A DNA stretch of 64,000 nt from Sipunculus nudus. Taxonomy: Eukaryota; Annelida; Sipuncula; Golfingiida; Sipunculidae. Location of the stretch: NCBI GenBank assembly GCA_026874595.1, contig CM049317.1:40946401-41010400 (forward strand), given 5' to 3'. Positions 55,971 to 64,000 of this stretch are shown piece by piece. The notes under the pieces were generated by a model. It made no database searches. It worked only from the letters and a program-made list of their open reading frames with translations, and was not told the DNA's origin. The translations under genes were made by a program, and so were the position numbers. Every line of letters begins with the position of its first letter. Positions within the stretch are counted from its first letter, which is position 1.

Positions 55971-58900
55971 ATGAATCACATAACCATTGCTTGTTTTAAT
56001 GCTCGAGGAGCTATGTTTTCAGCGCCGTATCTGTCTCATGTTATGTGTGAGTACGACGTCGATTTTTTCGGAGTAACTGAACACTGGCTTTTCGAGGACA
56101 GTTTGCATTTTTTTAATTCTGTTTCTACAGAATATGTATCTCATGGTGTCTCAGATGCTTCGCTGGATCCTCTTGATCCGTATCGAAGAGGCAAGGGTGG
56201 CGCAACACTGTTATATAAAACAAAATATAGGTCACAAGTTACCCCGATAGACTGCGTGTCTGACCGGATAGCCGGGTTACGTATAAATTTAGACCAAGGA
56301 CAGTTGCTCTTTATATTTGTAGCTTATTTGCCACCAAAAAATGTTGATACTAATAAATTTAATGAGCATTTAAATATTCTCTGTGACATGTATGACATGT
56401 ACTCTGAAGTTGGCACAGTAATCCTGCTAGGTGACCTGAATGTAGAATTAGAGGGAGACCGGCACTCTCCGCGTAGTGATATTCGTAGTGTCAAAGCAAG
56501 TCAGGCATTTGTAGAGAGGGGCTTGATCACGCTTAGCAATAATAATGTATGTTCTGGTCCAGCTTATACATATCAGCACGAAACGAGTAGAAATAATATT
56601 TCACTAATTGATCACATTTTGATCGAAGATTGTAAACTTGATCTGGTATCTTCATGCATGGTACTGGACTGGGAAGACCTGAATGTGTCCGATCATTTGC
56701 CGGTGGTTGCAAGGTTGAAATTGTCAGGTTTAATTGTTACCGAAACAAATACAAGGCAGGTGCGTCTTTTGTGGCACAAGCTCACAGCTGAGCAGATTAG
56801 AACAACGTACACTGAAGAGGCACAAGAGACCTTAAGCCAACTGAGTTGTCCAGACATCGAAACCTGTAATGACCCTAATCAAGTGAATGATTTCTATTTT
56901 AAAATGATTTCAGTTTTACACGGGGTTAGTGATAAAACAATTCCAGTTGGGGGAAGGAAATCTTATTTAAAACCATTTTGGAAAGAAGGTTTAAAACCAC
57001 TTCATATTAATATGAGGCGACACAGTAGGAGATGGGTTGATGCCGGAAAACCACGCAATGCAGAACATGTGCAATACATTAATTATAAAAACGCAAAACG
57101 GGTTTTCCGACTCAAAATGAGAGAGTTACGCTACAGATATGAAATAAATTTGTTAAACGAATTGGACAGGTCAGCTCAGTGTGACGAAGGGGCTTTTTGG
57201 GCTATTTTAAGAGCCAGAGGGGGCAAATCTAAAAGTAGTTGCTCGGAGCTGAAATATAAAGGTGAAACCTTCAGAAATGAGAATGATATTGCTGGCGCCT
57301 GGGCTAGTCACTTGTCTGAATTGTCTACTCCACTTTCTGGGATTAATTTTGATCAGGTACATTTCACGTATATAACAAATATGGTTGATACTTTTGTGAC
57401 GTTAGCAGGAATCATTATAACCCTATTTTGGATTCTCCATTTTCTGTCACGGAAATAATTGAAGCAGTTAAAACACTGAAACACAGGAAAGCGCCGGGCT
57501 CAGATGGCATATGTTGTGAACATATATTGTATGGTGGGCATGTTTTGTGGACAAAATTGTGTTCTCTTATTACACTGATGAGCCGCCTTGAGTATATTCC
57601 ATCAAATCTTAAGCATGGTTCGGTAATTATGATTCCGAAACAAAAAGGTAAAAGGGCCAATGAGACGGGAGATTTTAGAGGCATCACTCTTTTACCGGTA
57701 ATATACAAACTGTATGAAAGGGTGTGCTTGTCCAGAATCATGCGCTGGATCGAGCATAAAACAGATATATTTCCAGACCCGATGCAATTTGGGTATCAGA
57801 AAGGTATGTCTAGCATCAATGCATCATTTGTTGTATAAGAGTGCATTGCTTATCATATTGAAAGAACTGCACCATTGTACGCTTGTTTTCTCGACACAGA
57901 ATCTGCATTTGATGTTGTTTGGCATGCAGGATTATTGTTTAAGCTATACAGAATGGGAATTAGGGGTAAGATGTGGCGCATGATCAGAGGAATGTACAGT
58001 GATTGCTATTCTAGAGTTGTTGTAGGAAAATGTGTATCTAAATCTATACCGTTACTGCAGTCTGTTCGTCAGGGGGGAATTCTCTCACCATTGCTATATT
58101 TAGTGTATATCAATGACCTATTAAAAACCCTGCGAGGCTCGGGGTTTGGTGCAACCATTGGTAATGTTTATACAGGGTCTCCAACCCAAGCCAATGACGT
58201 CTGTCTTCTTGCAATAACGCCAGGTAATTTACAACGCTTAATTGATATATGCCATATGTTTTCTTGCAAGTGGAGATTCAATTACAATGTTAAAAAATCT
58301 AATATTGTCACCTTCAATGTAAAATATTACAGAAGTTTGAATTGGTTCTTGGGAGAACAAAATATCCCAGTAGTTTCATCAGTTAAACATTTAGGAATCA
58401 TACAGGACAAGTCATGCCTAAACACAGAAAGAATACAAGCAGCTGTCACTAAGGAGAGTGCTTCTTTTATGAATGTTGTATGATTAGCTGGGGGCCAGGG
58501 GTTAAACCCTTTGACATTTTGCAAGCTCTTACGCCATGTTATTGTACCCCGTGCAATATTTGGTTGCGAACTGTGGTGGAGAATATCAGATGTGGAAATG
58601 TTGCGGCTTGATAGGTTTTTGAGATATTGTTTGAAAATGTCACAGGGATTTAGCATGAGGTCGCGTTTAGTTTGTGTGACGCGAATGGTGGGATGTCCCA
58701 ATATGGGTTCCTGTGTTGACAGAGCTAAGTTGCTGTTTTTAGGGCAGCTATGCCGCAACAGTCCCCATAATCTCTGTAAAGAAATATTAATTCTAAGGCT
58801 TTTTCATTATTTCATTTGTAAAAGAAATCCGAAAGGAATCTGGGGAGATTATTATCCCATACTTGTGAAATACAACTTAAATGGATACATTGAGAACTTG

Positions 58901-59455
58901 AAAACATCTTCACATTTCCCAAATAAACAATCTTGGAAGGATATTATCAATAACGCCATAATGCAGCACGACCAACAGGCTTATACGGCAACACTTGAAG
59001 CTGACGCGTCGCTCTCCTTTTTTGCGAATGTACTGCCCTCGTATAGTTCACACCCATCTCCACTGTGGAGAGCAGCAATGTCTCACCCGTATTGTATGAA
59101 TGTATTCAAGTATCTGGCACACTTGCTGGTCAGACCGAATATTAGAATATTTAGAAATGAAATACTTTGTCACAGGTGTGGTCAGTTTTTTAGCGACAAA
59201 GTATTCCATGTTCTCATAGAGTGTACTTTTCTTACGGAGTTTAGGAATACTGTCTGGGATAAGCTGAATATGTCGTGCCCGGATACAAATATAAATCAGC
59301 TACGTGCTCTTAATTCTGAAACATTTGTTTATTTTGTGTTTTGGGCAGATCATGATGATCTTATTGCCAACGAAAACGAATACTTTCAGATTCTACTGTG
59401 TTGGGCACGTTATGTTTTTGTTACAACACAGGGACTAGTGAAATTGTCAAACTGA
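55971..59455 (+). pseudogene. LINE ORF2: endonuclease and reverse transcriptase, broken
   Basis: ATG at 55971. The endonuclease covers about residues 1-250: N10 in CFNARG, E37 in VTEHW, GDLN at 154-157, IDH at 213-215 and SDHLPV at 240-245. These are the expected metal-binding and catalytic positions, and they nick target DNA. A frameshift near 57393 precedes the RT, whose fingers start at LKHRKAPGSDGI. RT motif A is LDTESAFDVVW. Motif C reads TQANDV at about 58184-58201, with Asn at the first of the two catalytic Asp positions. In-frame stops lie at 57836 and 58481. The C-terminal part has CHRCGQFFSDKVFHVLIEC, a C-x2-C...H...C finger. The frame ends at 59453. Confidence 0.85.
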
Positions 59456-59584
59456 CGGTTGTGATAATAACAGTAATTGAGCTCAGTTGATTGCGAATAA
59501 ACAGAGCACAATTCTGTGGGTTTTCAAATATTATTATCCACTTTTTTTATTGATTGTATATATAACGCTGATTTGATGTTGTTA

Positions 59585-59760
59585 GTATTGCTATTATTTT
59601 ATTATTATTATTTATTATTATTATTATTATTATTACTATTGCTATTGTTATTGTTGGTATTATTATTATTGTTATTATTAATAATAGTGTTATTAATGGT
59701 AATGGTGGTGATGATGGTAATACTAATGATAATATTATTATTACTATTTTTGAAAAGTGT
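59585..59760. repeat. (TTA)n-rich microsatellite in the LINE 3' region
   Basis: Imperfect TTA/TTG repeats. They create a poly-Leu open frame at 59516-59845 that I do not accept as a gene. Confidence 0.85.
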
Positions 59761-59890
59761 CATAAACACTGTATCCAATAATTGTTCTAAATATTGGAAT
59801 CTTGTATATTTTTGTTTGTGTAATCTTCATTTTTGGAGGAAATAAAAGCCAAACAAACAAACATTCAGCGTGTCCCTACAAGGTATTTAA

Positions 59891-60178
59891 TAGGGCTGAG
59901 TATCGGTCCGCTTCATCCGATACAATACGTATTGCGATACAGTTATTTTCGATACCGATACGTATTGACGATACGTTTCATTTTTCTTTGTATATCATTT
60001 CTAGATAAAAGTTCGGTTTCTTGTTTTTATATGTTTTTTTTTTTTTTATTTTAACATACCACGTATTTAGTATGCTATGCTCTTAAGCAGCTTAAGCTTG
60101 ATGTTAAATAAATAAACAGACCAATTGATTTTAAATATCAAAATCTATCTTATCAAGACTAACAAAAAGCCTTTTTCC

Positions 60179-60209
<31 letters not shown>

Positions 60210-60854
60210 ATGCATAAACACTGTTTCATTGCATTTGGTGGGGAGGTTCATAGGCTGTATATTTTATGTCATGTTATTACACTGTTTTGTTCTGTGAATA
60301 TGAATCCCATTAGTAACTCTCATGTTTGTACAGGATTTGTCCCCAGGCTTTAACCATTTATTTTACATCTATTGTCGAACGCGGGAGTTCCGAGTAACCT
60401 TTGACCGGCTGCGTAAATAAGTTAGAGATAAAATGATTTATCATAAGCGAATAAGTGCCCTGCTCAGGTCACAGAATTGAAATATATATATATATATAAA
60501 GATAGGATATATACGTGAATGTACCTTATTCCTAATAACAATATGTGATGTGAATATCAATTTTATTAATAAAGAGGAACGTCAGTATCATTCTTTTTTT
60601 ATCGCTCACATGCGCCTGTTTGTTATGGAAGTACTGACGTGCATGCGTATATACATTTATTGACAGGTCTTAAAAGCCAAAGCAACAAATATACAATGCA
60701 TTTAGATTTATAAATCGTCATGGTTATCTTAAAGTAAGAGTTATATCCCTATTCTTTAGCAATCAGTCGATACCACCAATACAGCATGCAACGCATTTCG
60801 GTTATCGTATCGACGCCGTGTATCGATTCGTATCGATATATTGATACAGCCCTA
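59891..60854. mobile_element. Non-autonomous hAT-type element (964 bp)
   Basis: Ends TAGGGCTG and CAGCCCTA are perfect inverse complements, flanked by identical 8-bp duplications GTATTTAA (59883-59890 and 60855-60862). The sub-terminal parts are also inverted and rich in cgatac/gtatcg text. An 8-bp target duplication with a tagggctg end is characteristic of hAT elements. No transposase frame is present. It includes a C-run of about 30 bases at 60180-60209. The perfect duplication suggests a relatively young insertion. Confidence 0.88.
60180..60209. repeat. Poly(C) tract
   Basis: About 30 consecutive C, so the minus strand can form G-quadruplex-type structures. Length is prone to sequencing error. 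Confidence 0.8.
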
Positions 60855-60862
60855 GTATTTAA

Positions 60863-61897
60863 ATGATTCAGTCGAAAGTCCTAGAGGTCTTGATAACAGC
60901 GTATCAGTCGCGCCATGGGTAGTACCAGAGAGCTTAGATGACGAGAGGGTCCACTCCGCATGCGCCATATTGAATTTTGAGACACTAGGGCCGCCACGCG
61001 GTAGGTTGTGCGTCAGCTTTACACAGAACACAGCGATTCAATACGCTTCAGCGTGCTGCCACACAAATAGAACGGTTATATTAAAACTTCTAGAAACAAA
61101 CTATCAATACGTTTTCCTTTTTATGCTTCATGTGGCTTGATTCCGGTCTCACTGAAGGTGACGTTGCCATAGATGGTGTGTATAGCCTATAGGGCTATAT
61201 AGCTTCTACTTGTAGGTGTGAGCGACAATTAGAGCAGTTGGCAAGTTTGTGTAGGGGTCCACCGGACTAAATGTAATATGACAGGGCCGGGCTGAAGGTT
61301 GTCACCCTCAAACTACTAGAGGGGCCATTAATATGAGGCTTCTATTATTGGATAAGATAGGATTTTAGCTTTTTAATCATATAAGATAATTTTTTTTATC
61401 TGCAGAGAAAAAAAATGACACAAGATGCTGTGAGAGGCGTGCCTTTTCCACAGTTTGTTCCAGGAGGTGCTGCCATCTTCAGACTGAGACAGAACTAGGC
61501 GTATAGTTCTCAAACGAGTCACATGAGGCGCCACTTTCTCCACATTTGTTAACAGAGTTCAGTTTGGTCTCTCAGGCCAAAGTGCCGGAACTGTCAGTGT
61601 GGTCAGGTATGCATGCAATTCACCTTTCTTTACAATGATAATATATAGTGAAAAATAATGCGTCAGTCTGACCTGAAGGCCTGAACAAGTCATATGATTT
61701 TATCAAGCTTGATGATTGATTCATGGAAAATTATACTTTATATAATTATTGGTTCCAGAGATTCAAAATGTATTGTGAAGGATTGGCAAAACTAGACTGA
61801 TTTGTTTAGACAAAAAAATGCTTAATCCTTGGATTCTGGAGCAAGCTAATTCAGCGCATAGCGTACCGTACTCAGACATAGACTATGGTTGATACTG

Positions 61898-61928
<31 letters not shown>

Positions 61929-62228
61929 TAAATAACCATAAAAAAATAGTCAACATTGTGATTCTGGCCAATTCCGCAGAAACGTAATGCGCATAATCTG
62001 GCCGATACCAGCTTAATTGATGGCGTGCACAGCGGCAAAGCTTGTGGGCCGATACCGGAACCGAAATCTGACCGGCATTCTCCCGTAATCAACACGGAAT
62101 TCTTCCGTTATTCCTCAGACAACAGCCGGTAAACGATACTGGGCCGGTATATGCCCGGGTAAGGGTTAATTCCGGGCCGGTATAGGCCCGTTATATGTAT
62201 CCGTTATCTAGACAGGATAATACCGTCA
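60863..62228. other. No recognisable gene; contains a (TAA)n tract
   Basis: A TAA repeat lies at about 61898-61925. There is GC-richer unique sequence at 60940-61060 and a cluster of ccggtat/gggccggtat text at 62120-62190. No coding frame, RNA or transposon end was identified. Confidence 0.5.

Positions 62229-62306
<78 letters not shown>
62229..62306. repeat. (AT)n microsatellite
   Basis: About 78 bases of AT dinucleotides. Open frames reading Tyr-Ile through it are artefacts. Confidence 0.95.
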
Positions 62307-62308
<2 letters not shown>

Positions 62309-63699
62309 CTTCTCAAAATAGTTGCGGATACAGGGTCTAAATGAAGTATATACAGTGTAGGCCAATTTAACAGTAAAATGAAAACTTCCTGTATTGCACA
62401 CACATATTCACACAGACGCATCAAAACACACGAGTTCACACAATACATTTCATCAAAAGAATTATCTGGTTGTGCGTAGGCGTAGGCTTATTGAATGAAT
62501 TCATTCCAGTGCAATCAAATCCATATTCTTTGACAAAAGAAAATAAAACACGTTGGTGAAATTGACTGCATGTTTAATGATAAGCAATGTTATTATAAAT
62601 TAAAAGGAAACTGAATGTGTAGGCTACATAGTAAGAAAATATAGTAACTTTTATTATAGAAGAAACAAGATCACCGAAAACGTGCATAATACTCCCGTGT
62701 TAGGTCTTGGAAGTTGTGCCTAGCTCATTAAATATGCATGAATGTTGCAGGTGAGAAACTGTATAGATTAATATTTATATTGAGTTTTATGAATATCCAA
62801 ATTAATTATATTAAGTCACCATGGTGCCACCTGGTAAATTTTTACCTCATTAAATATGCGTGTTTTTTGTTGGAAATAGAATTAAGCTGAGGAATAAAAT
62901 TGAATAATATATTTGTTGAGTTTTATCCAAATCCATCTAACCCGGTATTCCTTGTAAGTTATCACGGCGACACCAAACAGTAGCCTTTTGACCTATGACC
63001 TCTGAGTTTCGAGTAAAACCATTAAAGCTCTGCTAAGTTATCGCGGCGACACCGTTTTAATCAAGTTAACTGACGGACGGACGGACGGCCCGACGGATGG
63101 ACGGACGGAAAGTGATTATAGGCCTCCCATATTATACGTATGTCGCGTTCTGACCAAGTGGGTTTCGGTTCCGCGTCAGATGAAAAGACGATGCCAATAG
63201 TTTAAACCATTTATTGACCTGAAAATTTTACAGAAACTGTAGTGGACCTCACAGTTGTATGGCATGAGCTGGTCTCTTCAGAGACCAGTAACAATATAAT
63301 ACCAATATTAAAATTGACAATAGTATATGACAACATAATATTGAGAAAATACCAATCTGACAATTCCATTAATGGCTATGCAGTGATTGTTTCCGCTAAA
63401 CCTTCACGTAAGGTGATTACATTTATATTCTAAAAGTGACATGCTCGATTTAAATAGCTAGTCTGAATGAAGATGGCTTTTGATCGAAATATACAATGTT
63501 GAGTGGAGGTTATATACTGTACTGTAATGCAGCTAAAAATAGTTGTCTCAAATACCGTGAGATGGCGCAGATGACATCAGAAGAGGGGGGGGGGGGGGGG
63601 GGGGTTACTCTAATGTGACGAATGACAGGTTATCATATTGAGACATGCCTTATAGATTAAGCATGATTATTGTTTCCGTTTATATATATATAAACGTGG
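62307..63699. other. No gene; short repeats and microsatellites
   Basis: The phrase ctcattaaatatgc occurs at about 62727 and 62847, and atcgcggcgacacc-type text at about 62964 and 63039, suggesting two worn tandem units. An (ACGG)n tract lies at 63072-63110 and a run of about 20 G at 63584-63603. The sequence is otherwise AT-rich and unidentified. Confidence 0.5.
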
Positions 63700-64000
63700 T
63701 TATCTGTCAACAGGGTACAAATCGCAACAACTGGACTTAGAATCTTCATTCTTGTCATGCTAGGAGGCCCATGAAAAGTGCCTGTGGAAACTTGAAATTA
63801 GGTCTCTGTTACCCATATCCTTCAAGCTATAGGACTCCGAAGTATCCCTCAGAATAATGGACAATTTGATACAAAAGCTGAAGTATCTGAACAACTAATG
63901 CGGAAATCACCATGATTCTTTGCATCGATATTGACCATTAAGTGTTTTTATTAGTTTCTGCAGACTGGTGGAGCCACCTGTATTTTTGTATCCGCCAAAA
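63700..64000. repeat. Dispersed copy of tandem repeat family 1
   Basis: Matches the fourth 337-bp unit at 50625-50935, including tctgtcaacagggtac, gagccacctgtattttt and the ending atccgccaaaa. It continues beyond the window. This shows the repeat family is dispersed as well as tandem. Confidence 0.88.

Larger units (their letters stand above)
55190..59861 (+). mobile_element. Non-LTR retrotransposon (LINE) with ORF1 and ORF2, inactive
   Basis: Contains an ORF1 remnant, then an ORF2 with AP-endonuclease-like domain and reverse transcriptase, a 3' untranslated region with TTA repeats, and a short (CAAA)n-like tail (aagccaaacaaacaaac) ending near 59861. Endonuclease-RT order and the simple-repeat tail fit the Jockey/CR1-type groups, but I cannot name the clade. 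Stops and frameshifts in both frames show it is dead. The 5' end is uncertain. Confidence 0.8.

Noticed and set aside
59516-59845. 109-codon poly-Leu frame resembling a membrane protein
   Set aside because: It is translation of TTA microsatellite sequence in the LINE 3' region and has no other support.
61883-62448. Minus-strand frames rich in Tyr or Ile-Tyr
   Set aside because: They result from the TAA and AT microsatellites.

Overview
The window looks like transposon- and satellite-rich DNA from an animal genome. Spliced transposon genes, a tRNA-derived SINE, hAT, Harbinger, Ty3-type and LINE elements and TATA-driven genes all rule out bacteria. The mix suggests a marine invertebrate such as a mollusc or lancelet, but that is inference. 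I see no conserved host single-copy gene.

Layout. Positions 1-28466 are one tandem satellite with a 129-bp unit. A heterogeneous block A (1-16717) and a homogeneous block B (17218-28466) are separated by a 500-base assembly gap. The array ends abruptly inside the 3' end of a capsid-like gene. Positions 28467-37177 hold a decayed integrated DNA virus or virus-like transposon of the Polinton/adintovirus type. It has two major-capsid-like copies (one only a tail), two tandem minor-capsid-like copies, a PC4-like coactivator gene, a RING-like gene, a Cys-rich late-type gene and unknown minus-strand frames. Nearly every recognisable gene has a TATA box 30-60 bases upstream of its ATG, and nearly every one is broken. 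No DNA polymerase B, integrase or packaging ATPase is visible, so the locus is either partial or from an unusual lineage.

An AT microsatellite at the end of the viral locus received a Ty3/Gypsy element of the Gmr1-like type (37231-46862). It has a full 5' LTR, a SCAN-like gag, protease, then integrase; RT/RNase H and most of the 3' LTR are deleted. A 5.3-kb PIF/Harbinger transposon (38170-43497) sits in its leader. This carries a Myb-like gene, a DDE transposase and, unusually, an F-box/leucine-rich exon. A SINE sits inside the Harbinger element, so at least four insertions are nested.

Positions 46863-64000 contain AT-rich degenerate repeats, a tRNA-like SINE, a 2.5-unit outpost of the 129-bp satellite, a 2.7-kb element with 13-bp inverted ends and two internal tandem-repeat families, a second SINE copy, a small inverted-repeat element, a broken non-LTR retrotransposon (ORF1 plus endonuclease/RT ORF2), a hAT-type non-autonomous element with a perfect 8-bp target duplication, and microsatellites.

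No gene here looks clearly functional. The PC4-like gene, frameshifted near its end, is the least damaged viral gene. The main interest lies in the capsid-gene locus, its uniform promoter design, the satellite/virus junction and the F-box cargo of the Harbinger element.
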